Assembly (NCBI GenBank): GCA_028715725.1
Contig: JAQURG010000014.1
Location: forward strand, 1-64,000
Origin: Methylococcales bacterium
GTDB taxonomy: Bacteria > Pseudomonadota > Gammaproteobacteria > Methylococcales > Methylomonadaceae
DNA: 64,000 nucleotides
Direction: 5' to 3'
A program made the translations under genes and the position numbers. The stretch's first letter is position 1, and each line of letters begins with the position of its first letter. The notes under the pieces are model-generated. The model saw only the letters and a program-made list of their open reading frames with translations. It was not told the DNA's origin and ran no database searches. This document shows, in pieces, positions 1 through 9,832 of this stretch.

Positions 1-484
1 CAAACCAACAGCCTTGGCTGGCGTCAAAGGATTGGATGCTGCCAAATCAAAACAAGGGCGTAAACGCCACATACGGGTTAATACCTTGGGACTGCTTAGG
101 GTGATCGTGGTGACGGCCGCCAATGGGCAAGAAAAGGAAGGGGCAAAATTGATACTGGCAACCCTCGCAGGAAGTTGCAAAAAACTGCGGCGCGTTTGGG
201 TGGACGGCGGTTACCGCGGCATGGCCTTTACCCTTCGGGTGGCTGAGCGCTTCCGGATTATCTGGACAGTTAGGCTCCGTTCCGACGGAGCTCGGGGCTT
301 TGAGTTATTGCCGCGTCGATGGATTGTTGAGCGCACATTTGCATGGCTTTATCGCTGTCGCCGTTTGAGCAAAGATTACGAAGTAAGCCTTGAATCCAGC
401 AAAGCATTTGTTCATATCACAATGATTAATTGGATGCTGGTCAGGCTTTCCTTGGGGAAGGTATCAAAGTTTTAAAACATACCC
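1..484 (+). mobile_element. IS5-family insertion sequence, right-hand part
   Basis: This is the 3' portion of an insertion sequence; the left end lies outside the window. The transposase frame stops at 475. The element probably ends near 484, where the minus strand reads GGGTATGTTTTAAAAC, a GGG-type terminus usual for IS5-group elements. Directly beyond 485-489, homology to an unrelated helicase begins on the minus strand, which marks the insertion boundary. The left inverted repeat and target duplication cannot be checked here. Confidence 0.75.
2..475 (+). CDS. IS5-family transposase, C-terminal part (5' end outside window)
   Basis: DDE transposase that would cut and join the element's ends. 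The frame is open to the window edge, so the first visible codon is not a start; the TTG at 14 is only the first possible start in view. About 157 residues are visible of an expected 250-270. They carry the second catalytic Asp in VDGGYRG and the C-terminal [12 protein letters not shown]...RRLSKDYE block that supplies the catalytic Glu and the Y-(2)-R-(3)-E-(6)-K-like signature of IS4/IS5 enzymes. The visible part looks intact. Whether the whole gene is functional cannot be decided. Confidence 0.85.
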   Translation, partial: KPTALAGVKGLDAAKSKQGRKRHIRVNTLGLLRVIVVTAANGQEKEGAKLILATLAGSCKKLRRVWVDGGYRGMAFTLRVAERFRIIWTVRLRSDGARGFELLPRRWIVERTFAWLYRCRRLSKDYEVSLESSKAFVHITMINWMLVRLSLGKVSKF

Positions 485-485
485 T

Positions 486-931
486 TAGATTGGAGAAGCC
501 AACCAAAACAAACGAACTAACTACGGCGGCGCGTCCGTGGGTAATGTAAGCTTTGGCATGGAATTTATCTTTTCGATATACGCGGAATTTAATTTTGCCG
601 TTATGAATCGCTATTGACAATAGCGGGAACGCCTGGCAGGAAATCGTTTTGGATTTTTTCGGTTTCTATACTTTTATCGAGGCGCTCGTGGACTTTACGC
701 AAACCATCAGTAAAAGCCAGTTTTGTCCGGTAGGAAACTTCGTCACCCATTAAGATACGAATGTGATCAACAGATTGCCTCATTCAGGCAAAGCAGCGCC
801 CCGATTTCGAAATAGCCGGTGGCAATGTCCATCGACTTCGACAGTTGACACCATTCTGATAGGTATGACCGAACTTTCCAGTCGGAATCGCTGTTATCAA
901 CTATAAAAAGTTCGGAGGGGGAATTTACCAT
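486..931 (-). pseudogene. Remnant of a PLD-domain DEAD/DEAH helicase, frameshifted and IS-disrupted
   Basis: On the minus strand from the ATG at 931 the translation begins MVNSPSELFIVDNSDSDWKV and continues through DIATGYFEIGALLCLNE. In a second frame it reads DHIRILMGDEVSYRTK...NDFLPGVPAIV, and in a third NGKIKFRVYRKDKFHAKAYITHG. Joined, these match the N-terminus of large helicases with a phospholipase D-like nuclease domain, as I recall that family. Two frameshifts are needed, near 785-795 and near 605-612. The HxK of the PLD motif (FHAKAY) is present. Homology stops at about 489, just after VGFSN, where the IS begins, so the helicase domain is not in the window. The frameshifts may predate or follow the insertion. 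A 60-residue frame at 601-783 is one fragment of this remnant. Confidence 0.7.
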
Positions 932-1096
932 GGCTCGAGTTGAGTGATTGATATAATCAATATAAGTGAGAACTGTAAGAAAGTGAATTCAACTCTGTAT
1001 TGTAATTCCAGTATTTATGTGAACTCTTGCTGGAGTTCACATAAATACGGCATGAAAGGTTTTTATAGCTAATTATTTTTAGGGATAACGATTGAG

Positions 1097-1597
1097 CTAT
1101 TCATTACTACCAGGATCTCTTAATCTAGACACATCTTCCGGCTTCCACAAACCGAATGATTCGGCCAGCATCAGCATCACACCTAAAGTAATAGCAGAAT
1201 CAGCAACATTAAAGGCCGGCCAGTGCCAGGTTCCGTAATAAACATCGAGAAAGTCGATGACATAACCGTAAGCCAGCCGGTCGATTAGATTACCGATAGC
1301 CCCGCCGAGCACCAGAGACAAGGCTATAGCCATCAGGGTTTCATCGTGTTTAAGCCGAGCCAGCCATACGGCTATAACACTGCTGATCAAAACAGCCAAA
1401 CCGGCAAAAAACCAGCGCTGCCAGCCGCCGGCGTCGCTTAAAAAACTGAAAGCGGCACCGGTATTATGCACATAGGTCAAATTAAAATAAGGCATGACTG
1501 GAATCGATTGATATAGGCGCATTGAGCTGTCGATAACAAGCTTGCTTCCCTGATCCAGAATCACTGCCAATAGTGACAACCATAGCCATTTCAACAT
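1097..1597 (-). CDS. lspA: Lipoprotein signal peptidase (signal peptidase II)
   Basis: Inner-membrane aspartyl protease that removes signal peptides from diacylglyceryl prolipoproteins. The 166-residue length is normal. Four hydrophobic segments are visible, with the conserved NTGAAFSF stretch near residues 45-52 and GNLIDR at 102-107. The catalytic aspartates fit D115 (in VIDF) and D133 (in NVADS). It follows ileS by 6 bases on the same strand, the classic ribF-ileS-lspA order of Gammaproteobacteria, so the three genes are probably one transcript. Confidence 0.97.
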   Translation of the reverse strand: MLKWLWLSLLAVILDQGSKLVIDSSMRLYQSIPVMPYFNLTYVHNTGAAFSFLSDAGGWQRWFFAGLAVLISSVIAVWLARLKHDETLMAIALSLVLGGAIGNLIDRLAYGYVIDFLDVYYGTWHWPAFNVADSAITLGVMLMLAESFGLWKPEDVSRLRDPGSNE

Positions 1598-1603
1598 ATT
1601 AAA

Positions 1604-4423
1604 TCACGCATATTGCCGGTGTTCGCCGGCACCCGCTATATTTTCCACGCATCGGCCGCATAACTCAGGGTGTTCGGCATGTTCGCTCACGTCATAACGT
1701 TGATGCCAGCAGCGTACGCATTTTTTATATCCGGAGACGATCACCTTTAATTTAATACCGTCAATTTCTGTTTGAATGGCCTCTTCCGGGCTAAACTGGT
1801 CGGCGATAACTGAAGCATTGGAGGTAATAAAAATAAAATGCAGTTCATCCGCCAACTGGTTCAGGGCATTAGAAAATTCTTCGTTACAATACAGCTCAAC
1901 TTCGGCATTCAGCGAAGAGCCAATGTCGCCTTTAGCTCGGCTCTTCTCCAGTTCTTTGCTGACAGCAGTACGGACAGCCATTACTTGTTGCCAGAACTCA
2001 CGGGTTAAAGCAGAATCCCTATCCAGCTTTACCAGACCCTCATACCAGGTTGCCAAAAACACCGACTCACTGCGTTCACCCGGTATATATTGCCAGATTT
2101 CATCGGCAGTATAGCTGATAATCGGCGCCAGCCAGCGCGTTAAGGCTTCCAGAACGTGATACATGGCGGTTTGCGCCGAACGCCTTGCCAAACCGTCTGC
2201 CTTTGCAGTGTATTGACGGTCTTTAATAATATCGAGATAAAAGCCACCCAGATCAATCACGCAAAACTGGTGTATTTTTTGGTAGATATGCTGGAACTGG
2301 TAGCTTTCATAACCGGTTTTTACTTCTTCCTGTAATTCGAATGCTTTATCCATGACCCAGCGATCCAGCGCCAGCAAATCAGCGGTAGCAACTAAATCCT
2401 CTGCAGGATCAAAGTCATCCAGATTGGATAATAAAAACCGCGCGGTATTTCTCAAACGCCTGTAACCATCGGATGTACGATTAAGAATTTCATTAGATAC
2501 AGACATTTCACCGCGGTAATCAGTCGATGCAACCCATAAGCGCAACACATCCGCGCCCAGATCTTTCATGACTGACTGGGGAGCCACCACATTACCTCTG
2601 GATTTGGACATTTTTTTGCCCTCTGCATCGACAGTAAAACCGTGCGTTAACACGGCTTTATAAGGCGCCACATCATTCATTGCCGTAGAAGTCAGCAATG
2701 AGGATTGAAACCAGCCGCGATGCTGGTCAGAGCCTTCCAGATACAAATCGGCCGGGAATGTCAATTGCTCACGTTTTTCCAGGACACAGGCATGAGTCAC
2801 GCCTGAATCAAACCAGACGTCCAGGGTATCGGTGGTCTTTTCATAGTGCGCGGCTTCATCGCCCAGCAATTCGGCTGCGTCAAGTTCAAACCAGGCTTCT
2901 ATGCCTTTTTGTTCAATGCGCTTGGCGACTTGTTCAATTAATTCACCCGTACGCGGATGCAATTCACTGGTTTCTTTATGAATAAAAAACGTAATAGGAA
3001 CGCCCCAGGTCCGCTGGCGCGAAATGCACCAGTCAGGACGGCTTTCTATCATGCTTTCGATACGGGCCTGGCCCCATTCAGGAAACCAGTCTACGCGTTT
3101 CACTTCATTCAGCGCTTGCTCGCGCAATTTGTTCTTATCCATAGAGATAAACCATTGCGGGGTCGCTCTAAAAATAATCGGGGTTTTATGCCGCCAGCAA
3201 TGCGGATAGCTGTGTAAAATGGCATGCTGATGGACAAGCTTGCCTTTAGCTTCCAGCACTTCCAAAACATGGTCATTGGCATTGAACACATGCTCACCGG
3301 CAAAGATTTCCGTATTCGGCAGAAAAACACCGTCAGCACCGACAGGATTATCAACAGTTAAACCGTATTTCAGGCCAACGACATAATCGTCTTGTCCATG
3401 CCCAGGCGCAGTATGCACAGCGCCGGTACCTGCTTCAGTGGTGACATGATCACCAAGAATAATAGGCACTTTCCGCTCATAAAAAGGGTGTTGCAATAAC
3501 TGATGTTCAAGTGCCGAGCCTTTGCAATAAGCAACGACATGATAGTCCTCAATATCATAACGCAGCATGGCGTCCTTAAGCAGGGCTTCAGCGACGACTA
3601 AACGTTCTGTTGCACATTGCACCACCGCATATTCCAGATCCGGATTTAACGCAACACCCTGATTAGCGGGTAATGTCCATGGCGTTGTCGTCCAGATCAC
3701 TACTGATAACGGACCTTTTCCTTCATGCTCAGGCGCATGATGGCATAAACCCATAAATCCGTCTTCATCATCTACCTGAAAACGCACATCTATTGCAGGA
3801 GAATGTTTATCTTCGTATTCAACTTCCGCTTCCGCCAGGGCAGAGCCGCAATCGGTACACCAATGTACAGGTTTGGCTCCTTTTGTTATATGGCCCTTGC
3901 TGACAATTTTTCCTAAAGAGCGGACAATATTTGCTTCAAAAGCAAAGTCCATCGTTAAATAAGGATTATTCCAGTCACCTAAAATACCCAGTCGAATAAA
4001 GGCTTCCTTTTGAATATTGACCTGTTTGCCGGCATATTCTCGACAGGCTTTGCGAAAAACGGCTGACGATACTTTCGCTTCGGCCTTGCCGATTTTTTTT
4101 TCCACCATCAATTCAATCGGCAAGCCATGGCAATCCCAGCCGGGCACATAGGGGGCATCAAAGCCGCTCAGGGTTTTTGACTTTATAATGATGTCCTTTA
4201 ACACCTTGTTAACCGCATGGCCGATATGAATTTCACCATTCGCATAAGGAGGTCCATCATGCAGAACAAACAAATGCCGCCCAGTACAGATTTGCCGGAT
4301 TTTTTGATATAGACCGTTTTCATTCCATTTTTTTAACCGTTCAGGTTCGCGTTGCGCCAAATTGCCTTTCATCGGAAATGCAGTATTGGGTAAATTCAGT
4401 GTTTTTTTGTAATCCATTGTCAT
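1604..4423 (-). CDS. ileS: Isoleucine--tRNA ligase
   Basis: Class I aminoacyl-tRNA synthetase that charges tRNA-Ile, with an editing domain for valine. The 939-residue length matches bacterial type IleRS. Visible signatures are HIGH at 66-69 after [12 protein letters not shown], the CP1 editing region ([11 protein letters not shown]), KMSKS at about 604-608, and a C-terminal zinc motif CVRCW...CGRC. The start overlaps the ribF stop by ATGA at 4420-4423; a second in-frame ATG lies two codons later. Translational coupling with ribF is likely. Confidence 0.98.
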   Translation of the reverse strand: MTMDYKKTLNLPNTAFPMKGNLAQREPERLKKWNENGLYQKIRQICTGRHLFVLHDGPPYANGEIHIGHAVNKVLKDIIIKSKTLSGFDAPYVPGWDCHGLPIELMVEKKIGKAEAKVSSAVFRKACREYAGKQVNIQKEAFIRLGILGDWNNPYLTMDFAFEANIVRSLGKIVSKGHITKGAKPVHWCTDCGSALAEAEVEYEDKHSPAIDVRFQVDDEDGFMGLCHHAPEHEGKGPLSVVIWTTTPWTLPANQGVALNPDLEYAVVQCATERLVVAEALLKDAMLRYDIEDYHVVAYCKGSALEHQLLQHPFYERKVPIILGDHVTTEAGTGAVHTAPGHGQDDYVVGLKYGLTVDNPVGADGVFLPNTEIFAGEHVFNANDHVLEVLEAKGKLVHQHAILHSYPHCWRHKTPIIFRATPQWFISMDKNKLREQALNEVKRVDWFPEWGQARIESMIESRPDWCISRQRTWGVPITFFIHKETSELHPRTGELIEQVAKRIEQKGIEAWFELDAAELLGDEAAHYEKTTDTLDVWFDSGVTHACVLEKREQLTFPADLYLEGSDQHRGWFQSSLLTSTAMNDVAPYKAVLTHGFTVDAEGKKMSKSRGNVVAPQSVMKDLGADVLRLWVASTDYRGEMSVSNEILNRTSDGYRRLRNTARFLLSNLDDFDPAEDLVATADLLALDRWVMDKAFELQEEVKTGYESYQFQHIYQKIHQFCVIDLGGFYLDIIKDRQYTAKADGLARRSAQTAMYHVLEALTRWLAPIISYTADEIWQYIPGERSESVFLATWYEGLVKLDRDSALTREFWQQVMAVRTAVSKELEKSRAKGDIGSSLNAEVELYCNEEFSNALNQLADELHFIFITSNASVIADQFSPEEAIQTEIDGIKLKVIVSGYKKCVRCWHQRYDVSEHAEHPELCGRCVENIAGAGEHRQYA

Positions 4424-5361
4424 AATTTTTTTATCTCAGCAAAAATCTTTTTTGTCTCAGCCACATCTTTTACGATTTGGGCTTTCAATTGTTCCAGTGA
4501 TTGAAAACGTATTTCATCCCTGATTTTTTGTTTGAAATGCACTTCCACATAACGTCCGTAGATTTCCCTGTTGAAATCAAACAGATGGGCTTCCAGTATC
4601 ACCCTGGAGTCGCCATTAACCGTAGGACGTGTGCCTACATTGGCTATTCCTTCAAATTCCAGGCCATCAATTCCGGTCAGAGTAATTGCGAATACGCCAC
4701 TAACAGGCGTATTTTTTCTAAACATAATGATGTTAGCCGTGGGATAACCAATAGTTCTGCCCCGTTTATCGCCATGAGCGACGCGGCCGCAGACAGAATA
4801 ACAGCGGCCCAGCAAACGTTCCGCTTGCGCCAGATTACCCGCGCCCAAAGCATCTCTAATGAGTGTGCTGCTGACACGCAGGCCTTCGAATTGAAAAGAG
4901 CCGGTATCTTCAACGGTAAAGCCGTAAGCCTTGCCCTTTTCCTTGAGCATGGCGAAATTGCCCCTCCGCGCTTTGCCAAAATGAAAATCATCACCTATCA
5001 CCAGGTGCTTGACATTCAATTTTTTTATCAGGATATCATCAATAAACTGTTCAGCGTCATAGTTGGCAAAATTACGATTAAATCGCACTATCAGTAAGTG
5101 ATCAACCGGCAATTTGGCAAACTCAATGACCTTTTCCCGCAAACGCATGAGTCGTGAAGGCGCGTTATCACCAAGAAAATATTCCAGCGGCTGTGGTTCA
5201 AAAATCATAATAACGACCGGTAAATAAAGCAATGAACCGCGCTCCGCCAGTTTTTTAATGACCGCCCTATGGCCTGTATGCAAGCCGTCAAAATTGCCGA
5301 TAGTCAGTACGCAGCCGCTTTTGAACGGCTCTAAATGGGATAATCCTCGAATTAAGCGCAT
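4420..5361 (-). CDS. ribF: Bifunctional riboflavin kinase / FAD synthetase
   Basis: Makes FMN from riboflavin and then FAD. The N-terminal adenylyltransferase half shows [13 protein letters not shown]; the C-terminal kinase half shows [15 protein letters not shown]. The start at 5361 (MRLIRGL, 313 aa) is preferred over a longer frame from 5394. RibF proteins usually begin this way, and AAAGGATC precedes this ATG. It heads the ribF-ileS-lspA cluster. A copy of ribA lies about 45 kb away in this window, so flavin genes are dispersed. Confidence 0.95.
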   Translation of the reverse strand: MRLIRGLSHLEPFKSGCVLTIGNFDGLHTGHRAVIKKLAERGSLLYLPVVIMIFEPQPLEYFLGDNAPSRLMRLREKVIEFAKLPVDHLLIVRFNRNFANYDAEQFIDDILIKKLNVKHLVIGDDFHFGKARRGNFAMLKEKGKAYGFTVEDTGSFQFEGLRVSSTLIRDALGAGNLAQAERLLGRCYSVCGRVAHGDKRGRTIGYPTANIIMFRKNTPVSGVFAITLTGIDGLEFEGIANVGTRPTVNGDSRVILEAHLFDFNREIYGRYVEVHFKQKIRDEIRFQSLEQLKAQIVKDVAETKKIFAEIKKL

Positions 5362-5512
5362 GATCCTTTTGAGAAAGAACACAAAAATTTTCATTTTATC
5401 ATGGGTCTGATAAATGCCGTAGTCCTGTCAACAGAATAAATAGCATAACTATCTCATCTGTTGTTACCCTGAGTTCACTAATAACAGATTTATAAAAAAT
5501 TAATTTTCCTGG

Positions 5513-5540
5513 TTGATTTGCCGGCAGGCTATGCTATAGT
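5513..5540 (+). promoter_or_regulatory. Sigma70-type promoter with extended -10
   Basis: TTGATT (5513-5518), a 16-bp spacer and TATAGT (5535-5540), preceded by TG one base upstream (TGCTATAGT), fit an extended -10 promoter reading right. The next gene is the small secreted protein at 5756, giving a leader of about 210 nt. I see no known riboswitch in that leader. Confidence 0.5.
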
Positions 5541-5755
5541 TAGCCTAGCATTCGGGTTAATCGGCTATTTGCTGATGATATTGCAAGTGAAATAACTATC
5601 GTGGTATTTGTTGTGCAGGGATTATCTATAGAATTTAATGCGGTTGTTCCACATCTCTAAACTTGGCTGTTGTGATTTTTTCATCCTTAATACCAGGTTG
5701 GTAGTGGAAGTTTGCAATATAAAGTTTTTAAATCAGAGAAATTCGGGAGTAAAAA

Positions 5756-6100
5756 ATGAAACACTTGAATATAAAAATCACGCTACTGGCAGCTGGCTTA
5801 TTGTTGGCTATTGGCCAAAGCAAGGCTAATGAGTCAGAATTACTATTAACGAACAGTCCTGTCAGTATATTTTCCTACTCGCTTGGAACAGCTGATTTTA
5901 AGGGCGGGGACAAGTTTTCGTCAGAGTTAACCGACTCTCCTTTTCTTCTTGTCAAACGCTGCGAAATCTCTCCTGGTGTAAAAGGCAAGTTATGCAAAAC
6001 TAACGGAGAGTGCGTTGCCTCTCAGCGTGATTGCCCAAAAAAAGGAAAGTCTCCACATAACTTGAATAAAGATAGTGCTTTAGATAGTGATGGTATTTAA
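5756..6100 (+). CDS. Small secreted four-cysteine protein, unknown function
   Basis: I do not recognise this family. The 114-residue product has a clear Sec signal peptide (hydrophobic residues about 8-20, likely cut after QSKA at 24). It then has an uncharged middle and a basic C-terminal part with cysteines at 69, 80, 86 and 93, which could form two disulfides in the periplasm or outside. A GGGAGT ribosome site precedes the ATG. The C-terminal tail is rich in K, S and D. It stands alone, with a sigma70-type promoter upstream and a long inverted repeat directly downstream. A bacteriocin-like or cell-surface role is possible but has no support beyond size and cysteines. Confidence 0.65.
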   Translation: MKHLNIKITLLAAGLLLAIGQSKANESELLLTNSPVSIFSYSLGTADFKGGDKFSSELTDSPFLLVKRCEISPGVKGKLCKTNGECVASQRDCPKKGKSPHNLNKDSALDSDGI

Positions 6101-6104
6101 TTAG

Positions 6105-6230
6105 TACTATCCAGGCTCTGTTGGTATTTGGTAAAAAACTTTGCAGCGGATTTTTAATCATCGCCTTGGTATGTATGAAATGTTGTTTTTGAATCGTTGC
6201 CTTTGAAATGCCAACAGAGTCTGGAGAGTA
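6105..6230. repeat. Element bounded by 26-bp imperfect inverted repeats
   Basis: The arm at 6105-6130 and the reverse complement of 6205-6230 match at about 22 of 26 positions around a CTCTGTTGG core. The arms are separated by 74 bases with no gene. It lies 5 bp after the stop of the secreted protein gene. It could be a MITE-like insertion or a large terminator-like hairpin. No T-run follows the right arm, which argues against a simple intrinsic terminator. Confidence 0.6.
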
Positions 6231-6510
6231 TTAAATAGCGTTACATGTAAAGCTCCAGCCTGGGATATTTTGACTTCATGTAGATATCAAAATTTGCATT
6301 TTATTTTTTATTTTGCCAAGAACGTGTAATATTTTCGGTTAATTTATTTTCCCACCAGGTTTACTTAAGCATAATATCAGGATGTATGGAACAGGCGCAT
6401 AAAGCGATCCTGCTATCTTTTGCAAATACTAATAAATGAACATTAGCTGTTGATTTTTTTGGCCATGAAAAATCTAATTGGCTCTTCGCAAACCTAAACA
6501 GCGTTATGTT

Positions 6511-7971
6511 ATGGCTAAATCACAGAAAAATTCCTTGCGTTTACCGCTTGCCGGATTGTTTGGCGTCTATCTGTTGGCGCCTTTGCCAATAGGCAGTAAT
6601 CTTGACTGGGCATGGTTGATATTGGCAGCCATATGTTTTTTACTGATTGCAGTATGGTGCTTGCAATATCTGCGTGATCAAGCAGCTTTAAGCGCAGTGA
6701 TTGCAACGCCGCTTTGCAGGGCAAGCATCGGATTTTTTCTGTGTGTGGTTGCATGGCAAGGGCTACAGGCGTTACCCATCCCTATCGATTGGCTGGACAA
6801 GCTGCCGACACCGGCCGCACAGTTATACCGACAAACATATTCAGTGATAGCTCCACAAGCCGCGGAGGAATGGGCAGCCATTTCAGTTGATTCGAGCATT
6901 ACCGCCAAAATGGCGCTACTGAGCCTGTTTTATTTTTGTCTGTTCATGTTATTATTGCTGCTGATCAATAGCCGCAAACGCTTATTGCTATTTTGTTACC
7001 TGCTGCTTTTATCCGGATTGTTTCAAGCGTCTTATGGCAGCTTGATGACCTTGTCGGGAATGGAATATCTCCTGGGGGTTAAAAAAATTGACTATCTGGG
7101 TTTTGCAACCGGCACATTTGTTAATCGCAATCATTTTGCAGGCTACCTGGAGATGACGTTGGCCATTGGCATGGGATTGCTGATGGTGCGCACTAAAGAC
7201 AAGGATCGTACGCAACCTGTAGGCCAAGGCTGGCGCCGTCAATTACGCCAGTTGCTGAATCTGGTTTTAAGCGGCAAAGCCATTTTTAGACTGGTGCTGG
7301 TAGTCATGGTAATCGGTTTGATTTTAAGCCGCTCACGAATGGGTAATGGCGCATTTTTTAATAGTCTGCTAATCACAAGTTTGATAGCGATTTCAATGTC
7401 ATCTGCTTTTCGTAAGCCTGGTACTTATCTGCTGCTTTTAAGCATCATCGCCATTGATGTTTTTTTATTGGGTAGTTGGTTTGGATTGGAAAAAGTTGTG
7501 CAGCGCATGGAGCAAACCAGCATGGCTACTGAAGAACGTATTGATGTGGATCAGGGTCTGTTACCGATGATTGAGGATTTTAATTGGACCGGCAGCGGCG
7601 CCGGAACTTTTTATTATGTATTCCCGCGCAATGTTAATAGCAACTATGGCGGTTATGATCATGCCCATAATGATTATCTGGAGTTGACGAGCGATCTTGG
7701 ATATCTGGGCTCTTCATTCCTGGCGGGACTGGTCATCGTTAGTTTGTGGCAAGCTTTAAAGGCGCTGCGCTATCGGCACAGCAGTTTTGTTCGCGGCATG
7801 GGATTTGCAGGTCTTATGGGAACGCTGAGTCTGTTGATACATTCGAGCGTAGACTTTAATTTGCAGATTCCGGCCAATGCCATGTTATTTATTGCCATGC
7901 TGGCGATACCTATGATCGCCTTGTCAGTTGACAAAAAGCAGATTAAGTCCAACAGTGAATTTGAAAAATAA
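6511..7971 (+). CDS. O-antigen ligase / Wzy-like polysaccharide polymerase
   Basis: Multi-pass inner-membrane protein (486 aa from the ATG at 6511; a TTG at 6478 would add 11 residues). At least ten hydrophobic segments are visible. Two signatures of the O-antigen ligase/Wzy_C family appear: GTFVNRNHFAGYLEM in the middle and HAHNDYLELTSDLG in the large C-terminal loop. In this context, first gene of an exopolysaccharide export block, it probably polymerises lipid-linked repeat units, or ligates them, at the periplasmic face. The next gene begins inside its 3' end, so translation is likely coupled. Confidence 0.85.
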   Translation: MAKSQKNSLRLPLAGLFGVYLLAPLPIGSNLDWAWLILAAICFLLIAVWCLQYLRDQAALSAVIATPLCRASIGFFLCVVAWQGLQALPIPIDWLDKLPTPAAQLYRQTYSVIAPQAAEEWAAISVDSSITAKMALLSLFYFCLFMLLLLLINSRKRLLLFCYLLLLSGLFQASYGSLMTLSGMEYLLGVKKIDYLGFATGTFVNRNHFAGYLEMTLAIGMGLLMVRTKDKDRTQPVGQGWRRQLRQLLNLVLSGKAIFRLVLVVMVIGLILSRSRMGNGAFFNSLLITSLIAISMSSAFRKPGTYLLLLSIIAIDVFLLGSWFGLEKVVQRMEQTSMATEERIDVDQGLLPMIEDFNWTGSGAGTFYYVFPRNVNSNYGGYDHAHNDYLELTSDLGYLGSSFLAGLVIVSLWQALKALRYRHSSFVRGMGFAGLMGTLSLLIHSSVDFNLQIPANAMLFIAMLAIPMIALSVDKKQIKSNSEFEK

Positions 7972-9244
7972 AACTTTTCTGGCGCTACTTGGCCTTATGC
8001 AAACTGCTACTGTTTATGCGGACAAAGGTATGAGCCCCGGCATGTTGCCGTTAGGCCCTTTCGACTTTATCCCATTGCTAAATATTTCAGAAAGCCATAG
8101 TGACAATATTTTTTATAACAATCTGAATCGCAAGGGATCATTGATCACACAAATACAGGGTGGCGGCGAGCTTGCCTTACGGCGCAAGCTGGACCGTTAT
8201 GCGCTGCACTATAATTTTCACAGCTCGCAATATCATTCCAGCCCTGCGGATAATTATGTCGATCACAACCTGGGCGGTACCGCACATTTTGACTTTACGC
8301 AGCGGAATCGGCTTGATTTTGGCTCCAGCTTGATTTACAGCCATATCATGCGCGGAACTATTTTATTTCAAGGCGAAGATAATATCGATACGCAACCTGG
8401 TGTTACGCAGCTCAACGTTATACAGCCCAGTATTACGCAGCTTAAGGGACCTATTCAGTATCATCAGTACAATGCGAATATCAACTACCGCTATGGCCGA
8501 ACCGATGCCAAGGGTAACCTGGGTTTGCAGTTAGACTGGAATCAATTGACGTATGATAACCATCCCGAGCGCAACTCTCAATCGGACAGGACGCAACTGC
8601 AAATCACGCCGGGATTCTACTGGCGGCTGAGGCCGAAAACCTATTTAACAACTCAAATTCAAAATACTTTTGTTAATTACCTTAACAATGGCAATAGCCA
8701 GTTACAGGATAACTTGTCAAGTTCTTCACAAGATTACAACTTGCGCCGTTATTTATTAGGAGCTACCTGGGATCAATCCGCACAAACAAAGGGTTCACTG
8801 CGTGCAGGCTACTTTCAACAGGAGTTTAATAGATCGGCACAGCCGTCTAATGGTGGGTTAACATGGGATGCACATGTGCAATGGTTGCCTTTACCTTATT
8901 CTACCTTGGGATTAAACGTTTCTAATGATATTCGGCCCGGTATCGGTAATGGCTCATCGGCCCAAGTAAAAATTTACAATGCTATCTGGCAACATAACTG
9001 GCCAAACCGTGTCACTACGGAATTGAATGGCTCCTATCAGGAAGTGCAATACCAGAATGCGGGGCAGGGCGTCAGTAATGGCATTATTTTCAAGTTTGAT
9101 GTTAAATACCAGATGCGTTCCTGGTTAGACGTTGGTGCCAATTACTTGCGATCGGATTATCAGTCTGATACAAATTTCTCTGATAGCACGCAAAATATTT
9201 TTATGCTTTATATTAAAGCTTTGCCCGATGAGGGATCTTATTAA
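7955..9244 (+). CDS. Exopolysaccharide-cluster outer-membrane beta-barrel protein (EpsL-like)
   Basis: Secreted protein with a signal peptide (FLALLGLMQTATVYA) followed by about 400 residues of alternating polar/aromatic strands, typical of an outer-membrane beta-barrel. The C-terminal segment (IFMLYIKALPDEGSY) lacks the canonical final Phe. The start is uncertain: GTG at 7955 places the signal peptide at the N-terminus, TTG at 7928 adds nine residues, and TTG at 7961 is also possible. All overlap the upstream gene. Its position between the polymerase-like and Wza-like genes suggests a channel or scaffold for polymer export, as for EpsL-type proteins of methylotroph clusters. Function is inferred from context. 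Confidence 0.75.
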   Translation: MNLKNKTFLALLGLMQTATVYADKGMSPGMLPLGPFDFIPLLNISESHSDNIFYNNLNRKGSLITQIQGGGELALRRKLDRYALHYNFHSSQYHSSPADNYVDHNLGGTAHFDFTQRNRLDFGSSLIYSHIMRGTILFQGEDNIDTQPGVTQLNVIQPSITQLKGPIQYHQYNANINYRYGRTDAKGNLGLQLDWNQLTYDNHPERNSQSDRTQLQITPGFYWRLRPKTYLTTQIQNTFVNYLNNGNSQLQDNLSSSSQDYNLRRYLLGATWDQSAQTKGSLRAGYFQQEFNRSAQPSNGGLTWDAHVQWLPLPYSTLGLNVSNDIRPGIGNGSSAQVKIYNAIWQHNWPNRVTTELNGSYQEVQYQNAGQGVSNGIIFKFDVKYQMRSWLDVGANYLRSDYQSDTNFSDSTQNIFMLYIKALPDEGSY

Positions 9245-9271
9245 ATCGTCAATGCCTATCAGGATTAGTGA

Positions 9272-9832
9272 ATGACTCAAATACCCCGTTTTTTAATGAT
9301 TTTGCTGGTGATCGGCGTCGGTCTGATTCAAGGACTTCATGCTGACCAGAACAAGTCTGCTAACAGTAGCGTTTCCACTTATCGCCTGGGAGCGGGAGAC
9401 AAAATAAAAATTCAGGTTTATGGTGAACCGGATATGGGCGTTGAGGCGACCTTAAGCGATGCCGGCACGCTCGTACATCCGGTGCTGGGCGAGATTAAAG
9501 CTGCGGGTCTTACTATTGGAGAATTATCGGCAGCCATGGTGGAAGAGCTCAAAGGTCCTTATCTGGTTGATCCTAAAGTCAGCGTCAATATTATGGAATA
9601 CCGCGAATACTATGTGAACGGCGAAGTGCAAAAGCCCGGGGCTTATCGTTATGAGCCAGGCTTGACTGTGCATAAGGCCATTTCCGTCGCAGGCGGTTTT
9701 ACGCAGCGGGCGTCGAGAACCGGCATAACCTTGACTGCTGATAAAGATCCCGCGCAAAAGGCTAGAGAAGTTGGGCTGGATGACCCGGTTAACCCCGGAG
9801 ATATTTTGATGATAGAGGAGAGCTTTTTCTGA
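9272..9832 (+). CDS. Polysaccharide export protein, Wza-like (Poly_export/SLBB)
   Basis: Periplasmic/outer-membrane component of capsule or EPS export. The 186 residues comprise a signal peptide (about 1-25), the Poly_export domain starting [19 protein letters not shown], then an SLBB-like domain with [21 protein letters not shown]. No lipobox cysteine is present after the signal peptide, so unlike Wza it is probably not a lipoprotein. It is shorter than Wza (about 380 aa), with a single SLBB repeat. The stop TGA overlaps the next ATG by one base. Confidence 0.9.
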   Translation: MTQIPRFLMILLVIGVGLIQGLHADQNKSANSSVSTYRLGAGDKIKIQVYGEPDMGVEATLSDAGTLVHPVLGEIKAAGLTIGELSAAMVEELKGPYLVDPKVSVNIMEYREYYVNGEVQKPGAYRYEPGLTVHKAISVAGGFTQRASRTGITLTADKDPAQKAREVGLDDPVNPGDILMIEESFF

